NCBI RefSeq assembly: GCF_003591485.1 | Contig: NZ_QZCF01000001.1 | Coordinates: 558,001 to 622,000 of the forward strand | Reading direction: 5' to 3' | Length of the DNA stretch: 64,000 nt | Source: Paenibacillus sp. 1011MAR3C5 | GTDB lineage: Bacteria; Bacillota; Bacilli; Paenibacillales; Paenibacillaceae | Shown: positions 17,161 to 27,604 of the stretch, piece after piece | Position numbering within the stretch: the stretch's first letter is position 1 | How the letters are laid out: every line of letters starts with the position of its first letter | Translations under genes and position numbers: made by a program | Notes under the pieces: model-generated | The model's database searches: none | What the model saw: only the letters and a program-made list of their open reading frames with translations | Told to the model about the DNA's origin: nothing

Positions 17161-19002
17161 TCAGAAGCGATGTCCATGACCGCGCGGCTCATGCACATGC
17201 TTCGCTGCAATGTCCATGACACCCCGGAACAGCTTCGTTGCTTGGTGAGCGCTGCCAATGGGACGATTAGCCGCTAGTACTGCAACCGCATAGCGCGGCT
17301 TGGCTGCAGGCCCGTATCCGGCGAACCATTGATGGTTAAGCGCTGCACCGTCCTTCTTTGTCTCCGCCGTGCCGGATTTGCCCGCCAATTGCCAAGTGCC
17401 TGCACGTATGGAACGCCCTGTACCATGATCAACAACCGCCTCCATCCCCCGCAGAAGCGCCATTGCCGTATCCGTCCGAATACTCCTGCCAGCTACAGGC
17501 AGCTTGCGGGCCGGAAGCTCCACCATTCGCTCGCCGCTCGCGTAGCGGACCTCGCTGACAATTCTCGGCTCCATGACTCGTCCTCCATTGATCAGCGTCA
17601 CCATCAGGTTCGCGGCTTGAAGCGGCGTCATGCGGACATCACGCTGGCCAATGCCGCTCTGGACGCGCACGCCGCCATCCGCCCCGCTCCCCCTGCTCGC
17701 GAACAATCGCCCCGCCTCCTCCTCCTGCAGCAGCCTAAGCGGCTGCGGGAAAGGCCCGAAGCCATGGCTGCTATGCCAGCCTACACGCTCCATAACACCA
17801 AGCGCCTCGGCTGTCCGCTCCATCTGCTCCGCTTCCAGCCGCTCCGCGATGGTAGCAAACACAATGTTGCAGGACTGCGCAAGCCCTTCCTGGAACGTAA
17901 GATCGCCATGGCCGCCTTCCTTCCAGCAGGACAAGCCGTACCGGCCATAATGGCCGTCGCAATGGAACTTCTCCTTCGGGTTAACTACACCGTACTCCAA
18001 GGCGGATGCAGCCGTAACCAGCTTGTAGATGGAGCCTGGCTCAACAGCTGTCAGCGCGTAATTGCGCCACTCCGTTCCGTCATTGCTATTGAATTGCCCG
18101 GGCTTCAGCTTGGGCCTCGAAACCATCGCTACGATATCGGCATTGCGCGCATCAAGGACCACAATCGCCCCTTCCTGCAGGCCCATCGCATCCGCATACG
18201 CCTCAATTTCATTCTGCATCGCCAGATCAATCGTAGTGACCACCTTAAGCGGGTAATATCGGTTGTTCGGCTGAACGACTCGCAGGTCAAGACCATGGAG
18301 CGGCGCATTCTGGCCATCGATGAAGTAAGACACCGATGTCTCTCCGATGCCGTGCAGCAGACCGTCAAGCGATCGCTCCAGTCCTGAACCGCCCACCTGC
18401 TCCGTCAGCTTCCGACGGCCCTGCGCAATGTCCCGCTCATGCGCAGTCATCAGCCACTCCGGGTGCTGGCTCGTAAATCCGATCAAGTGCTTCGCGTCGA
18501 ACTGCGGCAAATATCGATTGCGGTACGGGAGCACTCTTACTCCTTCTACCCCAAGACTTTTAATAGCATTCGCTTGGTTGTCCGTCAGCCTGACTGGATT
18601 CTCCTTCCCCGTTCCTTCCCGCCAAAAATCCGGCTGTGTCATCCCGTTCCATCGATGGAGAAGCTCTTCCTTGGGGATGCGCAGCAGTTCAGACAGCTTC
18701 CTTAATTGCTCCTGGCTCCCCCTGACATCAGGACGCACCGGGAATAACACGACCGTCATGTAAGTCTCACCTGTAATCGGCAATCCGTTCCGGTCCAGGA
18801 AGTCTCCCCTGCCCGTATCCAGCACGAGGCTCCTCTGCCGCTGCACGACAGCCATACGCTTCCAGCCGTCCCGTCCTCCCGCAGCAGGCGACGCCGTCGG
18901 GATATGAGACGGGAGCAGCTGCAGCCATGCCATTCGGATCACGAACAGCAGCAGTACGAGGGTAATCAAGATGCCGATAGCTCCCGCTCTCTTCGCAATC
19001 AC
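17161..19002 (-). CDS. Class B penicillin-binding protein (peptidoglycan D,D-transpeptidase)
   Basis: A protein of 613 residues. The GTG at 19002 has AAAGGCGG 8 nt upstream; a GTG three codons earlier is too near that site. One N-terminal membrane anchor is followed by the PBP dimerisation region (GDFLDRNGLPITGETY). The transpeptidase domain has all three active-site motifs: S324-I-Y-K327, S377-C-N379 and K542-S-G-T. It cross-links stem peptides outside the membrane. No PASTA domains are present, so it resembles the PbpI/SpoVD-like group without the SpoVD tail. Whether it acts in growth or sporulation cannot be told. It is a single gene between the exporter terminator and the chemoreceptors. 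Confidence 0.9.
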   Translation of the reverse strand: MIAKRAGAIGILITLVLLLFVIRMAWLQLLPSHIPTASPAAGGRDGWKRMAVVQRQRSLVLDTGRGDFLDRNGLPITGETYMTVVLFPVRPDVRGSQEQLRKLSELLRIPKEELLHRWNGMTQPDFWREGTGKENPVRLTDNQANAIKSLGVEGVRVLPYRNRYLPQFDAKHLIGFTSQHPEWLMTAHERDIAQGRRKLTEQVGGSGLERSLDGLLHGIGETSVSYFIDGQNAPLHGLDLRVVQPNNRYYPLKVVTTIDLAMQNEIEAYADAMGLQEGAIVVLDARNADIVAMVSRPKLKPGQFNSNDGTEWRNYALTAVEPGSIYKLVTAASALEYGVVNPKEKFHCDGHYGRYGLSCWKEGGHGDLTFQEGLAQSCNIVFATIAERLEAEQMERTAEALGVMERVGWHSSHGFGPFPQPLRLLQEEEAGRLFASRGSGADGGVRVQSGIGQRDVRMTPLQAANLMVTLINGGRVMEPRIVSEVRYASGERMVELPARKLPVAGRSIRTDTAMALLRGMEAVVDHGTGRSIRAGTWQLAGKSGTAETKKDGAALNHQWFAGYGPAAKPRYAVAVLAANRPIGSAHQATKLFRGVMDIAAKHVHEPRGHGHRF

Positions 19003-19164
19003 CGGGCTCACCGCCTTTCTATCCGCTATTCAAGCATCAGTCCATGCGCGTTCGTTAACGTCTCTCTTATCTAGTGTTGCCGAATGCCGTTCTTCCAAAC
19101 TTCAGCTTCTTCGGAGCAAGCCATGTTCAGCATGCAGCAGGCGCGCATCCCGCAATGCAAACAT

Positions 19165-19197
19165 AAAAAAAAGCTGCCCCCGGTATCGGGACAGCTT
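19165..19197 (-). terminator. Terminator of the first chemoreceptor gene
   Basis: Read on the minus strand, AAGCTGTCCC and GGGCAGCTT arms close over a short loop, followed by eight T. It follows the chemoreceptor stop at 19213 directly. Confidence 0.88.
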
Positions 19198-19212
19198 GGC
19201 CTAACGATATGA

Positions 19213-21396
19213 CTATTCCTGTACCTTGAACTTCGACAACGATTCCTTCAGTCCGCGGGATACGGAATCCAGCTTCTCGGACAATCTAACCAATCCATCG
19301 CTGATACTAAGCTGCTCGGTGCTTAGTGAAGCCACTTCCTCGGACGTTGCAGAGGATTCCTCTGCTACCGCGCTGACATTCGTCATCGCTTCCGACAAGA
19401 CGGATTGCGACTCGTCCAATTGGCCAATCGATGTGGTCGCAAGCTCAAGCTTCTCGACGAAGTGACCCATTTGCGCCTGCACCGTCAGGAAGATCTGATT
19501 CGCTTCCTTGACTGACGTAATCTGCTCCTGGAAGATCGGATAAGCTTCGGACAGAACCTTAACCGTCTCTTCGATCTCTCCTTGAATCTTCGCAGTAATC
19601 TGACCAACAATATCGATCGATTGCTTCGATTGATCAGCCAGCTTGCGGATTTCATCAGCAACGACCATAAAGCCTTTGCCTGCTGCGCCCGCACGCGCCG
19701 CTTCAATTGTCGCATTAAGCGATAGAATATTCGTTTGCTTCGTCAAGTTGTTGAGCACATCCAAAATCTTCACAATCGAACCGGTGCTGTCCTTCAGCGC
19801 ATCAACCTTCTCAACCATGGAACGCGTCATCTCTTCCGTCAGACCCGTTTTCTGAATTAGTTGGCCCATATATGAAGTACCTTGTTGGCTCGCTTGGTCC
19901 ACTTCAGTCGCGGATTGCGACATTTGCTCGTTCGCAGAGATGACATCTTTCATCTGCGCATTCATATGATTCGTCAGATCGCTGCCGCGCTCCGCTTCAA
20001 CAGCAAGACTTGTTGCACCGTTGGCAATCTCATCTGTTGCTACAGCAATTTCCTTGGCCGCGATTGCCGTCTTCTTCGATGCATCTGTCAGCTCGGATGC
20101 CGTCTGCAGAACCTCTGCCGCCGAATGGGTCGTCTGCAACGCCAAGTTCGTAATTTGCGTCATCATGTCATTGAAGCTGTCAGCCAATTGGCCGATCTCA
20201 TCCTGGCGCTTCTTAATCGTAGAGCGGACCGTCAGATTGCCTCTAGCGCCCTCTACCATCAGATTGCGCAGCTTCACAAGCGGATTGGCAATCGTGCGTA
20301 CAACCAGAACACCGATCGCGATGGCGATAAGCGTGGCCAGTCCAACCATTAACCAAGTCAAGTTGCGGATGACGGACGCTTGCTCTACCAGCTTCTCAAC
20401 CGGAATCGTCGCTACAAATCTCCAGCCTGTAATTTCGGAGGTCTGATATGCTGCGAGCACGCTGGCGTCCTCTACCGTTGTCATCTTCTCGCGGCCGAAC
20501 TTGGCCTTTTCACCTTCAGTAGGCAAAGTGACGATATGAGGCTGGCCCAGCACGGACAAATCTTCGTTCGCTACATATTGACCCGCGCCATTCACCACTG
20601 CAAGCGTGCTGCCCTCGCCAAGCTGCACATCCTGATATCTCTTCACGATAGCGTCCAGGTTGACTTCCATTACAAGCACATACGGTCTGCTTGCCGCTTT
20701 GATGACACGCGCTAGTGCGATTGAGTTAGGCGACTTGGAAGCAATGATGCCTGTACCGCTCGGCTCGACCCACACCAGCCTGCCGTCCTGCTCAATCGTC
20801 TGCTTGAACCAGTCCGTCTTCGTCAGCGTATCGCCACGGTAGCCGTTGTTGTTGCCGGCTGTAACGACGCCGTCTTCTTCGTCGGTCGAAATAATAGCTG
20901 CACCAGTAATAGTCGTATTGCCCATAATATAAGTAGACATACGATCGGATACCGTTCTGCTGGACTGCAGAACATCATAAGAATCATTGGTTGTGGACAG
21001 AACTTTCAATTCCGTCTGAAGCTCTTTGTCAATCAGCATTTGAAGCGTCAGGTCCGCGTACGTCTGGAATACGATATCCAGGTTGTTGGTTACCTGATTA
21101 ACGGTTTGGAAGCTTGCTTCCGATACGTTTTTCTCAACGAGATTTTTGGCCTGGCTGTACGCAATCAACCCGACAGTCAATACGCAGGCTACGATACTGA
21201 CGATAATAATAAAGAAAAGCTTAAGCCCAACTGATTTGATTGGACTGGAAATGTTCGCATCTTTCAGACCGCTTTTCATCCACTTTGCTGTCGACTTAAT
21301 GCTGTCGCCTGCTTTTTTCGCGCTCGCCTGCTTGCTTTCGTTTTGCTGCTTGTTGTCCATTTCTTTTTCCTTTTTCTTCCCTTTTGTACCCGGCAT
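19213..21396 (-). CDS. Methyl-accepting chemotaxis protein 1 of 3 (dCache-HAMP-MCP)
   Basis: A protein of 727 residues. The ATG at 21396 is used because AAAGGCGGTG sits upstream exactly as in the next paralogue; an ATG 12 codons later also has a usable site. An unusually long Lys-rich cytoplasmic N-terminus (about 55 residues) precedes TM1 (about 58-80). A dCache-like sensor domain follows, then TM2, HAMP, and a methyl-accepting signalling domain whose hairpin tip contains [20 protein letters not shown]. The protein senses an external ligand and signals to CheA/CheW. No C-terminal CheR/CheB pentapeptide tether is visible. The ligand is unknown. Confidence 0.92.
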   Translation of the reverse strand: MPGTKGKKKEKEMDNKQQNESKQASAKKAGDSIKSTAKWMKSGLKDANISSPIKSVGLKLFFIIIVSIVACVLTVGLIAYSQAKNLVEKNVSEASFQTVNQVTNNLDIVFQTYADLTLQMLIDKELQTELKVLSTTNDSYDVLQSSRTVSDRMSTYIMGNTTITGAAIISTDEEDGVVTAGNNNGYRGDTLTKTDWFKQTIEQDGRLVWVEPSGTGIIASKSPNSIALARVIKAASRPYVLVMEVNLDAIVKRYQDVQLGEGSTLAVVNGAGQYVANEDLSVLGQPHIVTLPTEGEKAKFGREKMTTVEDASVLAAYQTSEITGWRFVATIPVEKLVEQASVIRNLTWLMVGLATLIAIAIGVLVVRTIANPLVKLRNLMVEGARGNLTVRSTIKKRQDEIGQLADSFNDMMTQITNLALQTTHSAAEVLQTASELTDASKKTAIAAKEIAVATDEIANGATSLAVEAERGSDLTNHMNAQMKDVISANEQMSQSATEVDQASQQGTSYMGQLIQKTGLTEEMTRSMVEKVDALKDSTGSIVKILDVLNNLTKQTNILSLNATIEAARAGAAGKGFMVVADEIRKLADQSKQSIDIVGQITAKIQGEIEETVKVLSEAYPIFQEQITSVKEANQIFLTVQAQMGHFVEKLELATTSIGQLDESQSVLSEAMTNVSAVAEESSATSEEVASLSTEQLSISDGLVRLSEKLDSVSRGLKESLSKFKVQE

Positions 21397-21517
21397 GAAG
21401 GTAGACACCGCCTTTGTAGTATGAAATCCTCATATGTAATGTGTATTAAAGCCTACATCCATAGAACGATACTACTAGATTTATCGACAATTAACATCGC
21501 ATTCATAATACTAAAAA

Positions 21518-21562
21518 CAAAAAAATAGGACTGATTATACCGAAGTATCCAATCAGTCCTAT
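21518..21562 (-). terminator. Terminator of the second chemoreceptor gene
   Basis: Arms ATAGGACTGATT (21525-21536) and AATCAGTCCTAT (21551-21562). On the minus strand they are followed by a T-rich run. It separates the second receptor from the first, so each appears to be transcribed on its own. Confidence 0.9.
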
Positions 21563-21583
21563 ATTAGGCGAATCCATCAATAC

Positions 21584-23737
21584 CTAAAGCTTGAATTGAG
21601 CTAGCGATTCCTTCAATCCGCGCGATACCGCATCCAGCTTCTCCGACAGCAGTACCAGATTATCGCTAATATGAAGCTGCTCGCTGCTTAGGGAAGCTAC
21701 TTCCTCCGATGTCGCGGAGGCCTCTTCCGCTACCGTGCTGACATTAGTCATCGCCTCAGCCAGCACCTGCTGCGACTGCTCCAGCTGCCCGATAGAGCTT
21801 GTAGCGCCATCCAGCCGCTGGGCGAATTGCGCCATTTGCTCCTGCACGCTGACGAAGATGCCGTTTGCCTCCTTAACGGACACGATCTGCTCCTGGAATA
21901 ACGGATAAGCCTCGGTCAATACTTGTACCGTCTCATCAATCTCGGACCTGATTTTGCCCGTAATCTGGGCGACTACATCAATGGATTGCCGCGACTGGTC
22001 GGCCAGCTGCCTGATTTCGTCCGCGACAACCATAAAGCCTTTGCCCGCCGCACCCGCCCGAGCGGCTTCTATCGTCGCGTTCAGCGAAAGGATATTGGTC
22101 TGCTTCGTCAGATTGTTAAGCACATCCAATATTTTCACAATCGAGCCTGTGCTTTCTTTCAGCGCATCGACCTTCTCCACCATGGAGCGCGTCATCTCTT
22201 CGGTCATGCCCGTCTTCTGAATGAGTGCATTCATATAGGCGGTTCCTTGCTCGCTTGACTGCTCCACGCTTGCAGCGGAACCCACCATCTCTTCATTCGC
22301 CGAGATGACCTGCTTCATCTGCTCGTTAATATGGGCGGCAAGTTCATTTCCTCTCTCTGCTTCAACTGCGAGACTGGTAGCGCCGCCTGCTATCTCTTCC
22401 GTAGCCGCGGCAATCTCTCTTGCGGAAGCCGATGTCTTCCTCGAAGCCTCCGTCAGCTCGGATGCTGTATGAAGCACGTCTTCGGCTGACCGGGTCGTCT
22501 GCTGGGCAAGCCCCGTAATTTGATCCATCATCGCATTGAAGCTTTCGCTAAGCGTTCCGATCTCGTCCTGCCGCTTCCGGATAGACGAGCGTACGGTTAG
22601 ATTGCCTCTCGCCCCCTCCATCATCAGGCTGCAAATTTTGACCAGCGGCCTCGCAATCGCAAAGATAACAAGCACGCCTATTGCAATCGCAAGTACAATA
22701 GCAGCTAGCGCTGTCACTAGCGTAATATCGCGGATAGACTCTGCGTCCTTCACTAATTGCTTGACGGGTATCGTTCCCGCCAATCTCCAATCCATCGATT
22801 GAAGCTTCTGATATACGGCGAGCACCTCAACGCCATCGGTTGTATACAGCTTCGGCGATCCTGCCAGTGCCAGCTCTCCCGATATCGGCAAGCTGATACT
22901 TGCTGCTTTCCCCACCTTCGCAGCATCGTTTGCGACGACGTAATTCCCATTGCCGTCTATGATCGCCAGCTCGCTTTCATCCCCCAAGACAACGTCTTTG
23001 TAGCGGTTCACGATCGTATCCGCTTCGATCTCCAGCACCAGCATATATCCGGCTTCGCTCGATACCGTATTTTTCAGCAGACGTGTCAACGCAATTGTAG
23101 GCTTATCCGTGATCATTGATATACCTGTCGGCTGCGGGGCGATCCAGTTCACCTTGCCGTTCAGCTCGATCGTCTTTTGATACCACTCCGTCTTCATGAG
23201 CGGTTCGGCGCGTGTCGACAGCGATGAGCCTGCAGCTACAATATGCAGATTATCGGACAACGGCAACAGCATAATGCCTTTGATCGAATTATTGCCCAGC
23301 GTAAAGCCCTGCATCTTATCACCCAGTCTTCTTGCAGCCTCGAACCTCTCGTAATCATCATTGCTCGTGGCAAGCTGGCTGACGATTTCATGAAAATCTT
23401 TGTCGATCATTAATTGCAGGGACAAGTCCTCGTAGGTTTTAAAGATGACATCCAGATTGCTGGAAACCTGATTAATCGTCTGCATACTGGCATCCGATAC
23501 TTTTTTCTCGACCAGTGTCTTGGCCTCAGAGTAGGCCAGCAGCCCTACAGTCAACACGCAGGCCAATATGCTTCCGAAAATGGCAATGAATATTTTCAAC
23601 CCAACCGATTTCAAAGGATTTGTAAAAAAAGAACGCCAGACGGACGCCTCTTTCTTGTAACCGTTTTCAATAATCTCTTCCTTCTCCCCTGTCTCCTTCA
23701 CAGACACCTGAAGCAGCTTTTTCTCTTTACCGGCCAT
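21584..23737 (-). CDS. Methyl-accepting chemotaxis protein 2 of 3
   Basis: A protein of 717 residues. The ATG at 23737 is chosen for AAAGGCGGTG ten nt upstream, in the same arrangement as the first receptor. A charged cytoplasmic N-terminus of about 43 residues leads to TM1 ([19 protein letters not shown]), then a dCache-like sensor, TM2, HAMP, and a signalling domain nearly identical to its neighbours. The sensor domain has diverged much more than the signalling domain, which points to different ligands feeding one chemotaxis pathway. Single-gene unit with its own promoter and terminator. Confidence 0.92.
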   Translation of the reverse strand: MAGKEKKLLQVSVKETGEKEEIIENGYKKEASVWRSFFTNPLKSVGLKIFIAIFGSILACVLTVGLLAYSEAKTLVEKKVSDASMQTINQVSSNLDVIFKTYEDLSLQLMIDKDFHEIVSQLATSNDDYERFEAARRLGDKMQGFTLGNNSIKGIMLLPLSDNLHIVAAGSSLSTRAEPLMKTEWYQKTIELNGKVNWIAPQPTGISMITDKPTIALTRLLKNTVSSEAGYMLVLEIEADTIVNRYKDVVLGDESELAIIDGNGNYVVANDAAKVGKAASISLPISGELALAGSPKLYTTDGVEVLAVYQKLQSMDWRLAGTIPVKQLVKDAESIRDITLVTALAAIVLAIAIGVLVIFAIARPLVKICSLMMEGARGNLTVRSSIRKRQDEIGTLSESFNAMMDQITGLAQQTTRSAEDVLHTASELTEASRKTSASAREIAAATEEIAGGATSLAVEAERGNELAAHINEQMKQVISANEEMVGSAASVEQSSEQGTAYMNALIQKTGMTEEMTRSMVEKVDALKESTGSIVKILDVLNNLTKQTNILSLNATIEAARAGAAGKGFMVVADEIRQLADQSRQSIDVVAQITGKIRSEIDETVQVLTEAYPLFQEQIVSVKEANGIFVSVQEQMAQFAQRLDGATSSIGQLEQSQQVLAEAMTNVSTVAEEASATSEEVASLSSEQLHISDNLVLLSEKLDAVSRGLKESLAQFKL

Positions 23738-23827
23738 GATGGCAAGCACCGCCTTTTGTTTGGTCAAACGCGTAAGATCCTTTTTCTTTAGCGAATTATG
23801 CCGAACGATGTATGTAGTCTATTTCCT

Positions 23828-23856
23828 ATTATTTGATATTGTTAGTTTCTTGTCAA
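23828..23856 (-). promoter_or_regulatory. SigA-type promoter of the second chemoreceptor
   Basis: On the minus strand TTGACA (23856-23851), a 17-nt spacer, then AATAAT (23833-23828). The gene starts about 90 nt downstream. This is a vegetative-type promoter rather than the SigD type common for motility genes. Confidence 0.65.
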
Positions 23857-23865
23857 TTAGTAGAG

Positions 23866-23916
23866 AAAAAACCCTATTCCGTTTAATCGGCTCCAACATC
23901 GCCGCGGAATAGGGTT
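23866..23916 (-). terminator. Terminator of the third chemoreceptor gene
   Basis: Arms AACCCTATTCCG (23870-23881) and CGGAATAGGGTT (23905-23916), followed on the minus strand by TTTTTTC. It lies just upstream of the promoter of the next receptor. Confidence 0.9.
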
Positions 23917-23937
23917 GCTTCTAAGGGGTATGACCGG

Positions 23938-26100
23938 TCAAGCACGTTCGCCCATATTAAATTGAGCCAGCGAATCCTTGAGCCTTGTAGACACTTCATT
24001 CAGCTCCCCGGACAGGCTGACCAGGTTGCCGCTAATACCGAGCTGTTCATGGCTTAGAGACGCTACTTCCTCGCTCGTCGCAGATGATTGATCGGCCACC
24101 GAGCTTACGCTCAGCATGGCTTCGGACAATGCTGCTTGCGATTGCTCCAGCTCGGCAACTGAGCTTGTCACGCTGTCGAGCCCCTGTACGAATTGCTCCA
24201 TCTGCTGCTGAACGCTAATGAATATGCCATTCGCTTCCTTAACTGAGCCGATCTGCTCCTGGAAGATCGGGTAGGCTTGCGACAACACCTGCACCGTCTC
24301 CTCGATTCCGTGCCGAATTGACTCTGTCGTACGAGCCACAATTTCAATGGATTGACGAGACTGCTCGGCCAGCTTGCGGATTTCATCCGCCACTACCATG
24401 AAGCCTTTCCCCGCCGCTCCTGCACGTGCAGCTTCAATTGCGGCATTCAAGGACAAGATGTTCGTCTGCTTCGTTAATTGATGCATGACTTCGAGGATCC
24501 CCGTAATCGATGCTGTGCTTTCCTTGAGCGCCTCTACCTTCTCGACCATGGAGCTTGTCATCGCTTCCGTCATGCCTGTCTTCTCAAGCAAATGCTCCAT
24601 ATAAGCTGTTCCTTGCTCGCTTGCACGCTCCACCTGTGCAGCGGAAGCCTGCATCATCTCACTGGCCGACATGACCTGCTTCATGCCTGCATCGATTCGC
24701 CCCGTAAGCTGGCTGCCGCGCTCAGCTTCGGATGCCAGATTGGAGGCGCCGCTGGCAATTTCCTCCGTCGCTACGGCAATTTCCTTCGCTGCGGCAGATG
24801 TCTTAATCGAAGCGTCAGACAGCTGGGTTGCCGTAGCGTGAACCGCCTCGGCAGACCGCGTAGCCTCATGCGCCAATTCGGTCATCTGCGCCATCATCCG
24901 GTTGAAGCTATCGCTAAGCCCTCCAATCTCATCCCGCCGCTTCCTGATCGATGAGCGTACCGCCAGATTGCCGTCTGCGCCCTGCAGCATCAGATTGCGC
25001 AGCCTCACCAAGGGGCGGGCAATCGTCATAATGACCAGTGCTCCAATGGCGACGGCAATCAATGCAGCAGCCAGCGCCGTTATCCACGTCAAGCTACGAA
25101 TAGCCTCAGCATCCTTGGTAAGCGCCTTCACCGGAATCGTGCCGACCAGCTTCCAATCCATAGCCTGGAAGGTCTTGTACACAGCCAGCACTTCACTGCC
25201 GTCTGTCGTTATCCCATTCCAGGAACCGTCGCTCGGCTGAGTATCTTCAGAAGGCAAACGGATGGAGGCTGCTTGTCCGATTAATGCGGCATCCTCCGCC
25301 AGCACATACTTGCCTTCCCGGTCGACGATAGCTAGTGCGCTTCCTTCGCCAAGCTCAACGCTTGCATAGCGGCCGCTGAATGTAGCCGCATCCATCTCCA
25401 GCAGAAGAATGTACGACGCGTCGCTGGACACTCCGTCCTTCAACAGCCGGCTGAGGCCAATCGTAGGCGTCTTCGAATCGTATGATATTCCGCCTGAGTG
25501 AGGTGCGATCCACTGGGTTTTGCCGTCAAGCTCCAAGGTCTTGCGGTACCAATCCGAATCCTTGATCGCTTCCGCCTTCGTACTAAGCGAGGAGCCTGAA
25601 GCGACTACATGGAGGCCTTCCTTCACCGGGAGAAGCATCATTCCCTTCACCGATTGCTGGCTAAGCGCATATGCCCGGAATTTATCTGACAATGCCTTGG
25701 CCGATGAATAGCGGACTGATTCGTCTTCATGCCCCGCAATATCGCGAGCCAAAGCAAAAAAATCCTTGTCCACCAGCAGCTGCATCGTAAAATCCTCATA
25801 TGTTTTAAAGACAACATCCAAATTATCCGCCGCTTGCACAATAGTCTGATGACTGGCTTCCGATACATTTTCCTCAACCATTTGTTTGGCCTGGGAATAG
25901 GAGATAAGACCCACAGTCAATACACAAGCCAGAATTCCTGCAAAAATAATAATAAATAATTTAAAGCCTACAGACGACCAAATTCGCGTAATATTAAGTG
26001 ACATACCTTTATGTATACCCTTTTCGCTCTCCTTAAAACTTTTCGAATCATCTCTCGTTCGTTTGGAATCACTACCGTCTCGCTTCATCTTTGTTAACAT
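23938..26100 (-). CDS. Methyl-accepting chemotaxis protein 3 of 3
   Basis: A protein of 720 residues; ATG preceded by AAGGTGGTG. It has the same plan as the two downstream paralogues: a basic cytoplasmic N-terminus of about 42 residues, TM1 ([19 protein letters not shown]), a dCache-like sensor, TM2, HAMP and a methyl-accepting domain with [16 protein letters not shown] at the tip. The receptor trio evidently arose by tandem duplication. This copy ends in FNMGERA, without a CheB/CheR tether. The ligand cannot be inferred. Confidence 0.92.
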   Translation of the reverse strand: MLTKMKRDGSDSKRTRDDSKSFKESEKGIHKGMSLNITRIWSSVGFKLFIIIFAGILACVLTVGLISYSQAKQMVEENVSEASHQTIVQAADNLDVVFKTYEDFTMQLLVDKDFFALARDIAGHEDESVRYSSAKALSDKFRAYALSQQSVKGMMLLPVKEGLHVVASGSSLSTKAEAIKDSDWYRKTLELDGKTQWIAPHSGGISYDSKTPTIGLSRLLKDGVSSDASYILLLEMDAATFSGRYASVELGEGSALAIVDREGKYVLAEDAALIGQAASIRLPSEDTQPSDGSWNGITTDGSEVLAVYKTFQAMDWKLVGTIPVKALTKDAEAIRSLTWITALAAALIAVAIGALVIMTIARPLVRLRNLMLQGADGNLAVRSSIRKRRDEIGGLSDSFNRMMAQMTELAHEATRSAEAVHATATQLSDASIKTSAAAKEIAVATEEIASGASNLASEAERGSQLTGRIDAGMKQVMSASEMMQASAAQVERASEQGTAYMEHLLEKTGMTEAMTSSMVEKVEALKESTASITGILEVMHQLTKQTNILSLNAAIEAARAGAAGKGFMVVADEIRKLAEQSRQSIEIVARTTESIRHGIEETVQVLSQAYPIFQEQIGSVKEANGIFISVQQQMEQFVQGLDSVTSSVAELEQSQAALSEAMLSVSSVADQSSATSEEVASLSHEQLGISGNLVSLSGELNEVSTRLKDSLAQFNMGERA

Positions 26101-26238
26101 ACTTTACACCACCTTGTTTGTTGTGGTACAGAACATTAGAGTAATAACAGCTATAGATGAAAATGATAGTGACACAATCACTAGTTCTTAGGTTCTATTA
26201 TTTAGGGTTATAGTCCCTGTTGTCAATGTAAAAATACA

Positions 26239-26273
26239 AATAAACCCTTAACCAATGAAGTTAAGGGTTTATT
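26239..26273. terminator. Terminator of the trhP operon
   Basis: A perfect 14-bp stem, AATAAACCCTTAAC / GTTAAGGGTTTATT, with a 7-nt loop. It lies downstream of the U32 gene on the minus strand, which continues into a T-rich stretch. Confidence 0.88.
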
Positions 26274-26315
26274 ATGACTTTATGTTGGGAATTTTCTAAT
26301 TTCTCCTAAAAATGA

Positions 26316-27578
26316 TTAGCGTATTTTCTTGCGCATCATATCCATCGGCTTGACCGGCTTCAGCGTGCGTATGCGTACGGTTTGCAACGGATGCCTTGCC
26401 ACATCCAGAGCAGCGCCAGACTCATCCGTCAGCTCCGTCACCGTCTGCTTGAAGAATGTGCCACCTGGGCCGACGAATTCAACTTCCTGTCCTACCTTGA
26501 AGTGATTGCGCTGCTGCAGGGTAGCAAACCCAGTCCGGTCATCATAGTCCAGCACAATGCCGGCAAAGTCGTACGGAGCGGCTTTTTCCTCAGGGCCGTA
26601 TATATGATCTTCCACCCCTGGGGTATCCAGGAAAAACCCCGTATTAAGCGGACGGTTAGCGGCTTTGTTCATCTCCTCGATCCATTCCTGCTTCAATTCG
26701 TAGCCTTCTGGATCGGCGAAGTAAGCGTCAATCGCTTGGCGATAGACATTGACAACCGTAGCCACGTAATGAATGCTCTTCATCCGGCCTTCTATCTTGA
26801 AGCTGTCTACGCCAACCTCAATCAGCTCTGGCAAATAACCAATCATGCACAGATCCTTCGAGCCCATCGTAAACTGGTCTTCGCCTTGCTCGTACATTGG
26901 CGCATCGTCCACAAACAGGTCATACTTCCATCTGCACGACTGGCAGCAGCCGCCCCGGTTGGAGTCCCTGTCGGTGAAGTGATTCGACAATACGCATCTT
27001 CCGGAATACGACGAGCACATCGCGCCATGAATGAACGCTTCAATCTCGATATCGACATGCTTCTTGATCTCTTCGATCTCCTCGAAGCTTGTCTCACGGG
27101 CAAGCACGACGCGCGGCAATCCCTCGTCCTTCCAGAATTTAACCGCCTGCCAGTTCATCGTCGACTGCTGCGTGCTGAGATGCACCTCCAGCTTCGGCGC
27201 TACGCGCTGAGCCGTCTCGATAATGACCGGGTCAGCCGCGATAATGGCCGCGATGCCGACATCCTCCAGATTGCGCAAATACGCCTCAATACCTTCGATA
27301 TCTTCGTTATGCGCATAGATATTGGTTGCGACGAATACCTTCGCTCCATAGCGATTGGCGAATTCGACGCCTTCTCTCATCTCTTCGAAGCTGAAATTGT
27401 CCGCATTGGACCGGAGACCGTATTTTTGCCCGCCGATATAGACGGCATCGGCACCATAGTGAATGGCGAATTTCAGTTTTTCCAAATTGCCCGCTGGAGC
27501 AAGCAGCTCCGGCCGATCCAGTCTGTTGCGCTTGCCCTGATAGCGGCGGGAAGCCGTTCTTATGCCTGTAGTCATCAT
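26316..27578 (-). CDS. trhP2: U32-family tRNA hydroxylation protein TrhP2 (YrrO)
   Basis: A protein of 420 residues; ATG after GGAGG. It opens with RPELLAPAGNLEKLKFAIHY and carries the four-cysteine cluster of the U32 family, MCSSYSGRCVLS followed by GGCCQSCRW, which binds an iron-sulfur centre in characterised members. Known: in B. subtilis TrhP1 and TrhP2, together with prephenate-dependent chemistry, form 5-hydroxyuridine at tRNA position 34; older annotations call the family a collagenase-like peptidase. It follows trhP1 by 26 bp, so the two are co-transcribed. A C-terminal beta-barrel-like region (about 330-420) is present, as in YrrO. Confidence 0.88.
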   Translation of the reverse strand: MMTTGIRTASRRYQGKRNRLDRPELLAPAGNLEKLKFAIHYGADAVYIGGQKYGLRSNADNFSFEEMREGVEFANRYGAKVFVATNIYAHNEDIEGIEAYLRNLEDVGIAAIIAADPVIIETAQRVAPKLEVHLSTQQSTMNWQAVKFWKDEGLPRVVLARETSFEEIEEIKKHVDIEIEAFIHGAMCSSYSGRCVLSNHFTDRDSNRGGCCQSCRWKYDLFVDDAPMYEQGEDQFTMGSKDLCMIGYLPELIEVGVDSFKIEGRMKSIHYVATVVNVYRQAIDAYFADPEGYELKQEWIEEMNKAANRPLNTGFFLDTPGVEDHIYGPEEKAAPYDFAGIVLDYDDRTGFATLQQRNHFKVGQEVEFVGPGGTFFKQTVTELTDESGAALDVARHPLQTVRIRTLKPVKPMDMMRKKIR

Positions 27579-27604
27579 GGTTCACACCTCCTGCATATAT
27601 CCGA

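Noticed and set aside
17329..18387. 352-codon frame on the plus strand opposite the penicillin-binding protein
   Set aside because: It is antisense to a gene with all three transpeptidase motifs, and its Arg/His/Pro-rich product is typical of a shadow frame in GC-rich codon bias.
21440..21510. GTCGATAA sequence upstream of the first chemoreceptor as a SigD -10 element
   Set aside because: There is no TAAA at the required distance, so a motility-type promoter is not supported.
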